A DNA stretch of 8,496 nt from Puniceicoccaceae bacterium. Its GTDB lineage: Bacteria > Verrucomicrobiota > Verrucomicrobiia > Opitutales > Coraliomargaritaceae. The translations under genes and the position numbers were made by a program. Positions 1 through 6,358 of the stretch are shown in pieces (position 1 is the stretch's first letter; each line of letters starts with the position of its first letter). The stretch is from assembly GCA_003566795.1 (NCBI GenBank), contig PXBU01000456.1:1-8496 (forward strand), read 5' to 3'. Under the pieces are notes generated by a model. The model had not been told where the DNA came from. It searched no databases and worked only from the letters and a program-made list of their open reading frames with translations.

Positions 1-138
1 GCAGCACCCGAGTGGCGGTCCGCGCGCAGATAGAGAGTCCGTCGATGTGTTTGAGGGATCATCCTGCCGACGATCAAAACAGCGGATTCGTTTTGTTCAA
101 GAAAATTTGAACAAATAAGGTAAAACCCCCGGCCGGTT
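1..138. other. left-edge non-coding DNA with an AT-rich inverted repeat
   Basis: No gene is visible. TTGTTCAA (93-100) and TTGAACAA (107-114) are perfect 8-bp inverted arms around a 6-base spacer. The element is AT-rich and lacks a T-run, so it is a poor terminator. It may be an operator-like site for a gene beyond the window, or chance. Confidence 0.3.
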
Positions 139-164
139 CATCCTGGGGTAAACCCAGTCGCTAC
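139..164 (-). repeat. GTAG-headed hairpin repeat, type A (copy 1)
   Basis: Read on the minus strand: head GTAGCGA, stem CTGGG / CCCAG around TTTAC, then GATG. It is identical to the copy at 261-286 and related to 6359-6384. Confidence 0.85.
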
Positions 165-173
165 TACAATTTC

Positions 174-205
174 GTAGGGAGCGTCCGGCGGCTGCCGGAC
201 CGCGA
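174..205 (+). repeat. GTAG-headed hairpin repeat, type B (copy 1)
   Basis: Head GTAGGGA, then GCG, stem TCCGGC / GCCGGA around GGCT, then CCGCGA. It differs from the copy at 6301-6332 by one head base (GGGA for GCGA) over 32 bp. It faces the type A copy at 261-286, forming an inverted composite. Confidence 0.85.
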
Positions 206-260
206 TTTTAAAGTCGGTAATCCTGCAAATGCACTGCTGGTTTCAGGATCTTGGCCACTT

Positions 261-286
261 CATCCTGGGGTAAACCCAGTCGCTAC
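261..286 (-). repeat. GTAG-headed hairpin repeat, type A (copy 2)
   Basis: Identical over 26 bp to the copy at 139-164. It ends 15 bp beyond the stop codon of the Wzy-like gene and could protect or terminate that transcript, though no T-run follows. Confidence 0.85.
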
Positions 287-301
287 GAAATACGTTCTCA
301 C

Positions 302-1798
302 CTAACTACGTCTGGCGGTCAACTGGAGCAGGCGGCTGGCCAGCGCGATGCCGGCAATAAACGCGACCCAGTAGGACGGACTATGGAAGATAAACTCGAT
401 AAAGGCGTGGCCCATGGCGCAGGCGATGCCGAGGGTTAAATAGAGAATAGCGAATGGCAAATGGCGAATGGCCTTATAGCCGGCCAGGAGAAAGCTGCTG
501 ATCAGGCCGAGCAGCAGGCTACAGCCGACGATGCCGTATTCCGCCAGGAACTGAAGGATGTCGTTATGGGCATAGCGGAAGAAGCGCTGACCGATCCAGC
601 CTTGTCGGCGGTGATAGCGCTGGTGAAAGAGCTCCGGCACTTCTTGTTGATACATGGGGAAGGCATAGCGGAAGCTACCGGCACCCCACCCGGTCCAGAG
701 TTGGTCCTGGGCCATGCGCCAGGTGAGTTTCGAGCTGATTACCCGGGCATCGCGCTCGGCTTGATCGAGGGTGGCTCCGATATCGCCGAAGCGCTCCTCG
801 ACGGCCTGCCAGTCAATCGCTCGTTGCGCCTGCAACAGGCCAACTGCGAGCAGTGAACTTAAAATGAGCGTGAGGGCGGTGGTGACCCAGAGGGTATGCC
901 GGGAAAGCTGGGCGAAGGTGTGGTAAAGGTAATCGGCCAACACGAAGATGAGAAAGATCGCCACCAGGATCAGCGCAAAAAGAATCCCCGCGCGCGAGAG
1001 AGCGAGTCCCACCGAAACCGCAATCAGGCCGATCAGACAGCAGGCCAGATAATGGGGGCCCCCGATTTTGGAGGCCGCGCGACTGCGCTGGGCATGATAA
1101 AAATAGAGCAGCCCCGCGATCACGATCCCCCAATTGAGAAAGGCAGTCGCCTGATTACGATAAAAGAAGCTCCCCCAGAAATGCTGATTTTCGGAAGGTA
1201 GCCGCCAGAGCACCGCCTCCGCATGCGTGTATTTCTGGATGATGGCCACCAGCGCCATGGTGGCAACATTGGCCAGCAGGCACCAGAGCACAAACTGCGT
1301 GCTGCGACGTGAGGACAGGCCAAGATACAGACCCAGCGCGAGGCTGAGGGCGGCCAGGTGCATATTGAAAATGCGCCAGGCATTCATCGGCTCGTACGGG
1401 GCCGCGACGGAAGTGGGCAACCATGCGGCCAGCGGCGGGGCGGCGGATTCCAGCCACCAACCCCGCTGATCCGAGGCAATTTGCCAGGCCGGATTGAGCG
1501 CAGCGATGGCCAGGTAAAGCAGGAACGCGCCGGCGAAATAAGCAGCCGGAGTGCGGGCCAGATCCCGCCAGGGCTGGAGGAAAACGCGCACAGCAGGCCG
1601 CGCGGTGCGCTGGTTCCGGCGCAGTTCGAGCGGCAGCATCGCACACAGCCAGGTAAGCAGGCCACCGGCCAGCAGGATATGCAGCGACCAGTCGATCACG
1701 CCTCCGAAGCCCCAGGCCGAGTAAGCCAGAGTGAGCGCACCGAAAAGCGCGACGCTCTTTTCGCGCAGGGAGATCGGAGGTCTATGAGTTCGCGGCAC
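302..1798 (-). CDS. O-antigen ligase/polymerase family membrane protein (Wzy/WaaL-like)
   Basis: This 498-residue polytopic inner-membrane protein probably joins or polymerises undecaprenyl-linked oligosaccharides on the periplasmic face. About ten hydrophobic segments are visible, for example near residues 15-32, 38-56, 86-101, 146-161, 168-187, 220-234, 250-289, 302-322, 422-440 and 449-490. They are interrupted by a large polar loop at about 323-420. In that loop, GWGAGSFRYAFP (370-381) and YAHNDILQFLAEYGIVG (409-425) match the typical end of the Wzy_C/O-antigen ligase domain, with His411 as the likely conserved histidine; SRAG (268-271) is another family signature. The start is a GTG, the first possible start after the upstream stop, and has no clear Shine-Dalgarno. 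It lies 20 bp after the WecA-like gene, so the two are probably cotranscribed. Polymerase and ligase cannot be separated from sequence alone. Confidence 0.85.
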   Translation of the reverse strand: MPRTHRPPISLREKSVALFGALTLAYSAWGFGGVIDWSLHILLAGGLLTWLCAMLPLELRRNQRTARPAVRVFLQPWRDLARTPAAYFAGAFLLYLAIAALNPAWQIASDQRGWWLESAAPPLAAWLPTSVAAPYEPMNAWRIFNMHLAALSLALGLYLGLSSRRSTQFVLWCLLANVATMALVAIIQKYTHAEAVLWRLPSENQHFWGSFFYRNQATAFLNWGIVIAGLLYFYHAQRSRAASKIGGPHYLACCLIGLIAVSVGLALSRAGILFALILVAIFLIFVLADYLYHTFAQLSRHTLWVTTALTLILSSLLAVGLLQAQRAIDWQAVEERFGDIGATLDQAERDARVISSKLTWRMAQDQLWTGWGAGSFRYAFPMYQQEVPELFHQRYHRRQGWIGQRFFRYAHNDILQFLAEYGIVGCSLLLGLISSFLLAGYKAIRHLPFAILYLTLGIACAMGHAFIEFIFHSPSYWVAFIAGIALASRLLQLTARRS

Positions 1799-1818
1799 TG
1801 GTGGAAACGACGAGAGGT

Positions 1819-3324
1819 TTAATAGGTCGGGCGATAGAGGTTACGCGTTTTTTGCTCGCGGTAGCTGATCGGTGCCTTGGCTTTGGCCTCAAAGGTTAAC
1901 TCACAGTCATTGGAACAACGCCACTGGGCAGCAGCGCGGGCCCAGGCCTCACCCGCGACGTCGGAGATGATCGAAAACTGGCGTTGGGAGAAATGATCCT
2001 TCTCGGCATAGAGGGTCAGTTCCGTCTGCGAGTTAATCTGATGGGATTCCTGCCACAGCAGCTCCGGTTGGTCGTGGGCGGTGTTCGGAATATAGAAGGC
2101 GCGCTCGACCTGACCGATGCACAACTCCGCCCGGCAAAAACCAATCTTCTTCAGCACAAAGCGAAAATCCGACCAGAGATGCTCCCCGCTATCGGCACGC
2201 ATCGCCTCCAGTGCCAGCCAATCGCGCAACTGCAGCGCATTTTTCGTATCCTGCCGGGCCTCAAAGGACTCACTGCATATTCGGCCCAAGGTTTGCGGCG
2301 ACAATTTTTGCCGTCGCAGCACCAACAGGATAAACACAAACACAACACCCAATAAAATCGCCAGATAACGGCCTTGGGCAGTGAATGCGAGAAAACCGGC
2401 CACCAGGGCCAACAACGAGACGGCGTAGAGGACCATTACGGTGCGCTGCCGCGACAGGCCGCTGGCCACCAGCCGATGGTGAATATGCCCCCGATCCGGA
2501 CGAAAAAGCGGCAGCCCCTTCAGCCCGCGCCGGATGATCGCAAAAGCGACATCACAGATGGGTAAAGCCAGCGCCAGCATGGGTGCGATCAGCGCGGCCA
2601 ACACGGTGCCCTTCTCGGAATTGAGCAGCGAAATCGAGGCGATCACATAGCCGATCAAGTAGGCACCCGAATCGCCCATGTAAACTTTCGCCGGCGGGTA
2701 ATTATGAAAGAGAAAGCCCAGAATCGCACCGCACATTCCGAGCGTGAGAATCAGCGAAAAAGCCGCCCCACCCTGAAACGCCAAATAGGCCAGCAGGCAC
2801 ATCAGCATCAACCCCACCCCGCCCGCCAGACCGTCGAGCCCATCGATCAGGTTGATCAGGTTCATCAAGGCCACCACCCAGCCGATGGTGACGAAGATAC
2901 TCAGCACGCCCAGATTGAAAGTGGCGTCAACAAAAGGCAGAGAAATCGTCTGGACCTGCAGCCCCGCATGGTGGGCCAGCAGGGCGATGATGATCTGGGC
3001 CAGCAGTTTTACCTTGGCACCCAACGGCTTGATATCATCGATGAAACCGAGCAGGAAAGCGAGCACCCCGCCGCCGAAGATACTGTAGTGCATCAGAGAC
3101 CGGTTATCCAACTCACCAAAGAAAAAGAAACACAGCAGATAGGTGAGCGTAAAACCAATGACAATACCGAGCCCGCCGATGCGGGGGATGATGCCGGAAT
3201 GCGTGTGATGGTGCTGGCTATAATTACCCTGCGAGGCCCCCATGCCAATCCGCACTGCATAATAAATCGTCAGCCATGAGGCCACACAACCGAGCAGCAC
3301 AAAGAATATAGCGGGAAAAAACAT
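1819..3324 (-). CDS. WecA/MraY-family polyprenyl-phosphate sugar-1-phosphate transferase with C-terminal extension
   Basis: This membrane enzyme would transfer a sugar-1-phosphate (GlcNAc-1-P in WecA itself) from a UDP-sugar to undecaprenyl phosphate, the first step of lipid-linked glycan assembly. Family signatures are intact: GFIDDIKPLGAKVKLLAQ (93-110, Asp96/Asp97), NLIDGLDGLAGG (158-169), FHNYPPAKVYMGDSG (206-220) and the WecA-type HIHH within PDRGHIHHRL (276-285). About ten or eleven membrane helices span residues 1-337. WecA-type proteins usually end near 330-370 residues. Here residues 340-501 add a soluble, mixed-charge domain that I do not recognise, rich in Glu, Gln and Arg and with Cys397, 402, 470 and 474. 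The ATG at 3324 is chosen because GGAGG lies 4 bases upstream, residue 1 begins the first helix, and a longer in-frame version back to 3444 would add a hydrophilic Cys/Arg-rich tail overlapping the previous gene. It sits between the small membrane gene (31 bp gap) and the Wzy-like gene. Confidence 0.9.
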   Translation of the reverse strand: MFFPAIFFVLLGCVASWLTIYYAVRIGMGASQGNYSQHHHTHSGIIPRIGGLGIVIGFTLTYLLCFFFFGELDNRSLMHYSIFGGGVLAFLLGFIDDIKPLGAKVKLLAQIIIALLAHHAGLQVQTISLPFVDATFNLGVLSIFVTIGWVVALMNLINLIDGLDGLAGGVGLMLMCLLAYLAFQGGAAFSLILTLGMCGAILGFLFHNYPPAKVYMGDSGAYLIGYVIASISLLNSEKGTVLAALIAPMLALALPICDVAFAIIRRGLKGLPLFRPDRGHIHHRLVASGLSRQRTVMVLYAVSLLALVAGFLAFTAQGRYLAILLGVVFVFILLVLRRQKLSPQTLGRICSESFEARQDTKNALQLRDWLALEAMRADSGEHLWSDFRFVLKKIGFCRAELCIGQVERAFYIPNTAHDQPELLWQESHQINSQTELTLYAEKDHFSQRQFSIISDVAGEAWARAAAQWRCSNDCELTFEAKAKAPISYREQKTRNLYRPTY

Positions 3325-3340
3325 GGTGCCTCCAATGCTA
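3325..3340 (-). promoter_or_regulatory. Shine-Dalgarno site of the WecA-like gene
   Basis: On the minus strand the bases just before the ATG read TTGGAGGCACC, a good GGAGG at normal spacing. It fixes the start of the transferase. It is the only strong Shine-Dalgarno in the window: the other starts have weak or no complementarity to the 16S tail. Confidence 0.7.
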
Positions 3341-3355
3341 TCCGCGCAGCCCCCC

Positions 3356-3619
3356 TTAAAACATTCGGGCCAGGAGCAAGAACCAAGAGGCTGTCGCCGA
3401 GAAAATGATGCCGACAATGCCCAGCACCAGCAAAAAACGTTCAAAACTAGCCAGGGGAATCGCGTTACTCACGCCGAAAAGACGATTGCAGAGCGCATTG
3501 CGAAACTCCCGTTTCCTCTCCTCGGATATGGCCAACAGGTAGATGCCTACAATTCCCGGAAACACGCAAATTGTGATCTTGATAATTAGAATAATAAATC
3601 CTGGACTCAGTAATTCCAT
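3356..3619 (-). CDS. small two-helix membrane protein of unknown function
   Basis: I do not recognise this protein of about 87 residues. Two hydrophobic segments (about 7-30 and 61-84) flank a short basic/acidic loop containing SEERKREFRNALCNRLFG (32-49), so both ends probably lie on the same side of the membrane. It is the first gene of the apparent polysaccharide unit, ending 31 bp before the WecA-like start, which suggests a helper role in envelope glycan export or assembly. This is context only. The start is uncertain. The ATG at 3619 gives a compact protein but has no Shine-Dalgarno. A GTG at 3652 lies about 15 bases after an AAGGAGAGG stretch, and a TTG at 3730 would add 37 residues. 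The gene call itself rests on the two clean membrane helices and tight spacing. Confidence 0.55.
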   Translation of the reverse strand: MELLSPGFIILIIKITICVFPGIVGIYLLAISEERKREFRNALCNRLFGVSNAIPLASFERFLLVLGIVGIIFSATASWFLLLARMF

Positions 3620-3747
3620 AAATGCAAATTGTGACCATTGGTGAGCATTCACATAACGAGGAAAAGTCCTCTCCTTGATTAACGGACGCTTAAAAAGAAT
3701 TTGGATGCAGACAAAAGACAGGTCTGACAATCCTTAAATTTGCCTAT

Positions 3748-3787
3748 ATAAGCCTGCCTGCCGGGGCTTGGGGCCCGGCAGGCTTAT
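3748..3787. repeat. long GC-rich inverted repeat with two pairing registers
   Basis: Outer arms ATAAGCCTGCC (3748-3758) and GGCAGGCTTAT (3777-3787) are perfect inverted repeats. An overlapping alternative stem GCCTGCCGGG / CCCGGCAGGC (3756-3765 with 3774-3783) also forms. There is no T-run on either side. It lies upstream of the small membrane gene and downstream of hisA. Confidence 0.7.
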
Positions 3788-3806
3788 AGTTGACCCTGCG
3801 GGTGAC

Positions 3807-3836
3807 GTTCGACCAAAGCGGAAGCGCTTCGGCTAC
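3807..3836 (-). repeat. GTAG-headed hairpin repeat, type C variant, inverted to the array
   Basis: On the minus strand it begins GTAGCCGAAGCGCTTCCGC and ends TTTGGTCGAAC. The head and TTTGG end match the array copies at 3869-4040, but it points the other way. Confidence 0.75.
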
Positions 3837-3868
3837 ACCAAAAAATCATCCTATCCTGCATTAGATCC

Positions 3869-4040
3869 GTAGCCGAACGCCTTCGCGTTTGGCCACTTCA
3901 CATTAGGTACGTAGCCGAACGCCTTCGCGTTTGGTCACTTCACATTAGGTCCGTAGCCGAACGCCTTCGCGTTTGGTCACACCAAAAAATCATTCTATCC
4001 TGCATTAGATCCGTAGCCGAACGCCTTCGCGTTTGGTCAC
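3869..4040 (+). repeat. array of four type C palindromes with repeated spacers
   Basis: Four 28-bp copies lie at 3869-3896, 3911-3938, 3953-3980 and 4013-4040. Each starts GTAGCCGAACGC, has a CTTC loop and ends GCGTTTGG(C/T)CAC; they differ at one base only. The spacers are 14, 14 and 32 bp. The 32-bp spacer recurs before copy 1 (3837-3868) with one change, and all spacers end CATTAG(A/G)T(A/C)C. The array stops 10 bp from the hisA stop codon, so it lies in the hisA 3' untranslated region. Confidence 0.9.
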
Positions 4041-4050
4041 TTCACGGGCG

Positions 4051-4821
4051 CTACCGATGCCGCCGATTCCAGGCGACGCAATCACGATAGGCGACCCCGG
4101 CCCCGCCGAAGATATCCAGCGCACTGCCGATCGTCAGGTCCACCCGGCCACGGCTCAGGGCATCGACCTGCTCCAGATCCGCCAAGCAGCGCGCCCCGCC
4201 GGCGTACGTGGTGGGAATGGGACTATGCTCGCCGAGAAACGCCACCAGATCGGCATCGATCCCTTCGCACTTGCCTTCCACATCCGCGGCATGAATGAGA
4301 AACTCGGCGCAAGCATCGGCCAACTGACGCAGCGTGTCCGCCTCCACCCATAGATTCGTCTCCAGTTGCCAGCGATTCATCGCGACGACCCAGCCGCCGG
4401 GTTTGGCGCGGCAACTCAGATCGATCACCAAGCGCTCGCGCCCCACCTCGGCCACCAGAGCCGCCAAACGCTCAGTGCAAAAATGCCCCTGCGGATCAAA
4501 TAACCAAGAGGTGACAATCACATGGCTGGCTCCCGCATCCAGCCACTGCGCCGCGTTGGCCGGCTGGATACCACCCCCCAGCTGCAAGCCGTTGGGATAG
4601 GCCCGCAAGGCTTGCAATGCCGCGTCCTGATTGCCCGGCCCGAGCTGAATCACGTGCCCACCCGTCAAATGGTCCTGACAATAAAGGTCTGCGTAGTAGC
4701 CGGCCGGGTGTTGGCTGGTAAAATTTGTCTGAGGCGCGGAGCCGTCGTCCATCAGCGAGGAACCAACGATCTGCTTTACAGCGCCGCAGTGCAGGTCAAT
4801 ACATGGCCGAAATAAGGTCAT
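4051..4821 (-). CDS. hisA: phosphoribosylformimino-5-aminoimidazole carboxamide ribotide isomerase, eukaryotic type (HisA / yeast His6-like)
   Basis: This 256-residue cytosolic (beta/alpha)8 enzyme isomerises ProFAR to PRFAR in histidine biosynthesis. It carries the run of signatures I recall from yeast His6 rather than from bacterial HisA: CIDLHCGAVKQIVG (7-20), TNFTSQHPAGYYADLY (32-47), VIVTSWLF (101-108), VIDLSCR (132-138), VAMNRWQ (146-152), EFLIHAADVEGKCEGID (173-189), YAGGA (206-210) and VDLTIGSALDIFGG (227-240). The likely catalytic aspartates are Asp9 and Asp134. Length is close to His6 (about 260). The ATG at 4821 aligns with the His6 N-terminus. An ATG at 4851 would add ten residues and touches a repeat, and no strong Shine-Dalgarno supports either. 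No other his gene is adjacent: it is monocistronic, divergent from the FecR gene, and followed 10 bp after its stop by a palindrome array. Confidence 0.9.
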   Translation of the reverse strand: MTLFRPCIDLHCGAVKQIVGSSLMDDGSAPQTNFTSQHPAGYYADLYCQDHLTGGHVIQLGPGNQDAALQALRAYPNGLQLGGGIQPANAAQWLDAGASHVIVTSWLFDPQGHFCTERLAALVAEVGRERLVIDLSCRAKPGGWVVAMNRWQLETNLWVEADTLRQLADACAEFLIHAADVEGKCEGIDADLVAFLGEHSPIPTTYAGGARCLADLEQVDALSRGRVDLTIGSALDIFGGAGVAYRDCVAWNRRHR

Positions 4822-4851
4822 TCTAGTCGAGGATCCAATAAGTTTTTTCAT

Positions 4852-4911
4852 GTAGCCGGCAGGTCCGCCGTAGCCTTGGCGAAGGAGGAAGCCCGGCGGC
4901 TTTGGTCGAAC
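4852..4911 (+). repeat. composite GTAG-headed repeat with two internal heads
   Basis: It starts GTAGCCGGC, has a second GTAGCC head at 4870 followed by the small hairpin CCTT-GGCG-AAGG, and ends GGCTTTGGTCGAAC, the same terminus as the element at 3807-3836. It lies just upstream of hisA. Confidence 0.65.
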
Positions 4912-4932
4912 GTACCGGAAAGTCCGGAACAA

Positions 4933-4956
4933 CCAAACGCGCAGGCGTTCGACTAC
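4933..4956 (-). repeat. GTAG-headed hairpin repeat, type C, inverted
   Basis: Minus-strand reading GTAGTCGAACGC then a CTG-containing loop and GCGTTTGG matches the array unit with few changes. It faces the element at 4852-4911, making an inverted pair of about 105 bp. Confidence 0.75.
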
Positions 4957-5069
4957 AAATTTCGAAAGTTTGAGGCATGCAAAAAATTATTTGATGGCAT
5001 TCCAGGGTTTCAGGTTTTGGCTGTTTTTATTCAAAAAACGATCATTTTCTTTAAATCTAAAAAGCGGTC

Positions 5070-5091
5070 TTGAGTCGCCTCCGGCGCTCAA
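5070..5091. other. GC-rich hairpin in the hisA-fecR divergent region
   Basis: TTGAG-CGCC pairs with GGCG-CTCAA around a three-base loop, with one unpaired T. Short runs of T follow within about 10 bases on both strands, so it could be a weak bidirectional terminator or simply a decayed repeat. Confidence 0.3.
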
Positions 5092-5180
5092 AAGGCGTTT
5101 TTCAGAAGTTCCCCAAAGAAGAACTTGGAAGAAAAACGGGCATTTAAAGCCATTTATCCGGCTACAGGCATTAAAAAAGC

Positions 5181-5208
5181 TTGAAACCTCCTCATTCCTC
5201 CATAGCAT
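5181..5208 (+). promoter_or_regulatory. possible sigma-70-type promoter of the FecR-domain gene
   Basis: TTGAAA (5181-5186), 16 bp, then TAGCAT (5203-5208) gives a fair -35/-10 pair about 45 bp before the start codon. The -10 matches four of six consensus bases, so this is only a candidate. Confidence 0.3.
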
Positions 5209-5253
5209 TCATACTCAGTTATCTAATACGACCATTCAAAAATCCAAACTATT

Positions 5254-6084
5254 ATGAAAACTTTACGATTGTCTATCCTCTCTTTTGCGCTGCTCATGAT
5301 CGCAACGGTAAGCACGCAAGCCGCTGAACTGGCCAGCGCCAAGGTTCTCAGCGTCACTGGCAGCGTCGCCAAATACACGGCGGGCGGTGCCGAGTTCGCA
5401 CTCAAGGTAGGCGACATCCTGCGGGAGGGCGACAGCGTCCGGGCCACCGCGCTAAGTGAGGCGAAGCTGGTCTTTTCCAACGGCTCTGAGGTGACGATCG
5501 AGGAAAACACCAGTGTCACGATCGCCAAGCTGCAACAAGATGCTTTCTCAGGTGGTCAAAGCTACGAGCAACTGCAAGCAGATCCCAGCAGGTCGCAAAC
5601 CCTACTGGAGTTGAACTACGGTCAGTTGAGCGGGCACACCAAGCAACTGCGCAGCGACTCGCAGTTTGATATTAGCACCCCGCTGGGCACCGCCGCCATC
5701 CGCGGCACGAAGTGGTCGGTGTCGCTCATCTACAATGCCGAGCGCGGCGAATTTATTCTCAGCGTTAGGAATATCGATGGTTTGGTGGACCTGATTTCCC
5801 GCTTTGCAGGCACGGTCCAGTATGGTGCGGGCAACGTGGCTGACAAAGGCTATGACTCATCGGCCAGCGAAACGACCCGGGAACTCATCCCGCAAGACCA
5901 TACTATCATAATCCGCCTGCATCGCAACGATCCGCTCTTCGATACACTATTTAGCATCATCGAAAACTACGAACCAACAGGCCCGAAGCCGGTGATCATG
6001 CCCGGCCCTCCTCCCGGCGTGGGTGGCGGTGCCGATGACGACTTCGGGATCATCGTGGTGAGTCCGGAAGGACCGAGCAGCTAA
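5254..6084 (+). CDS. secreted FecR-domain protein
   Basis: This 276-residue exported protein has a signal peptide: Lys2 and Arg5, a hydrophobic core LSILSFALLMIATVS (6-20), and likely cleavage after residue 23 or 24 in STQAAEL. Residues 30-95 form the FecR pattern VGDILREGDSVRATALSEAKL then VFSNGSEVTIEENTSVTI. Residues 138-156 hold FDISTPLGTAAIRGTKWSV, the usual second half of the domain. The tail (240-276) is Pro/Gly-rich, then acidic, with no membrane anchor. Classical FecR proteins are membrane-bound anti-sigma regulators, but stand-alone secreted FecR-domain proteins like this one have no settled function, and no sigma factor, TonB receptor or kinase is next to it. A possible promoter lies about 45-75 bp upstream and a strong terminator about 90 bp downstream, so it is probably monocistronic. 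No Shine-Dalgarno is visible before the ATG. Confidence 0.85.
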   Translation: MKTLRLSILSFALLMIATVSTQAAELASAKVLSVTGSVAKYTAGGAEFALKVGDILREGDSVRATALSEAKLVFSNGSEVTIEENTSVTIAKLQQDAFSGGQSYEQLQADPSRSQTLLELNYGQLSGHTKQLRSDSQFDISTPLGTAAIRGTKWSVSLIYNAERGEFILSVRNIDGLVDLISRFAGTVQYGAGNVADKGYDSSASETTRELIPQDHTIIIRLHRNDPLFDTLFSIIENYEPTGPKPVIMPGPPPGVGGGADDDFGIIVVSPEGPSS

Positions 6085-6172
6085 GGCGCTCCATAAAGCA
6101 ACCGCGCGATCCGACAGGACTGATCTGCGCGAAAGCTTTCAAGCTCGGTCGCCTCGCGGCGCCACAACTTTC

Positions 6173-6197
6173 AAACCCCGGGCAACCGGGGTTTTTT
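6173..6197 (+). terminator. intrinsic terminator downstream of the FecR-domain gene
   Basis: A perfect 9-bp stem, AAACCCCGG with CCGGGGTTT, closes a GCAA (GNRA-type) loop and runs into six T residues at 6192-6197. It sits 89 bp after the FecR stop on the same strand and before the repeat modules, so it should end that transcript. Confidence 0.85.
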
Positions 6198-6210
6198 AGT
6201 TGCCGGGAGC

Positions 6211-6240
6211 GTAGCGATGGCACGCGAGTGCCGTCGTTGC
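6211..6240 (+). repeat. GTAG-headed hairpin repeat, type D
   Basis: Head GTAGCGA leads into a stem of CGA-T-GGCAC against GTGCC-G-TCG with a GCGA loop. It is the first member of two inverted pairs that fill 6211-6384. Confidence 0.7.
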
Positions 6241-6263
6241 GTGACCTGGTCTGCCAATCAATA

Positions 6264-6288
6264 GACCTTGCTCTCGCAAGTTCGCTAC
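6264..6288 (-). repeat. GTAG-headed hairpin repeat, type E
   Basis: On the minus strand: head GTAGCGA, stem CTTGC / GCAAG around GAGA. It points towards type D at 6211-6240. Confidence 0.65.
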
Positions 6289-6300
6289 AGTTCCATCTAC

Positions 6301-6332
6301 GTAGCGAGCGTCCGGCGGCTGCCGGACCGCGA
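6301..6332 (+). repeat. GTAG-headed hairpin repeat, type B (copy 2)
   Basis: Head GTAGCGA, stem TCCGGC / GCCGGA. 31 of 32 bases match the copy at 174-205, and the next 14 bases are also nearly the same at both places. Confidence 0.85.
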
Positions 6333-6358
6333 TGTTAAAATCGGTTCAAAACTTGGTC

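Larger units (their letters stand above)
4957..5253. other. AT-richer intergenic stretch without a convincing gene
   Basis: Open frames of 60-95 codons exist on both strands, but their products (Lys/Phe/Ser-rich, no motif, one running into the fecR start) look like chance reading frames. The stretch holds the hairpin at 5070-5091 and the candidate promoter at 5181-5208. I see nothing else in it. Confidence 0.5.

Noticed and set aside
93..114. Intrinsic terminator for the Wzy-like gene
   Set aside because: The stem is AT-rich, lacks a T-run on the minus strand, and lies about 190 bp beyond the stop.
461..856. Plus-strand 131-codon open frame
   Set aside because: It lies antisense to the Wzy-like gene, whose motifs and membrane helices are clear, and its product has no motif.
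2704..3279. Plus-strand 191-codon open frame
   Set aside because: It is antisense to the WecA-like catalytic core. The product is Gln/Glu/Asp-rich and hydrophilic, as expected for the opposite strand of membrane-helix codons.
3325..3444. Longer start of the WecA-like protein
   Set aside because: The extra 40 residues are Cys/Arg-rich, overlap the upstream gene and precede the only good Shine-Dalgarno.
3869..4040. CRISPR array (four 28-bp direct repeats with spacers)
   Set aside because: The spacers are themselves repeated and of two lengths (14 and 32 bp), the repeat is a REP-like palindrome with a GTAG head, and there are no cas genes.
3731..4050. Insertion sequence or transposon remnant
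   Set aside because: No transposase fragment, no long terminal inverted repeats and no target duplication were found. The repeats are short palindromes.
4970..5257. Plus-strand 95-codon open frame before fecR
   Set aside because: No start signal or motif, Lys/Phe/Ser-rich composition from AT-rich DNA, and it runs through a hairpin and the fecR start.
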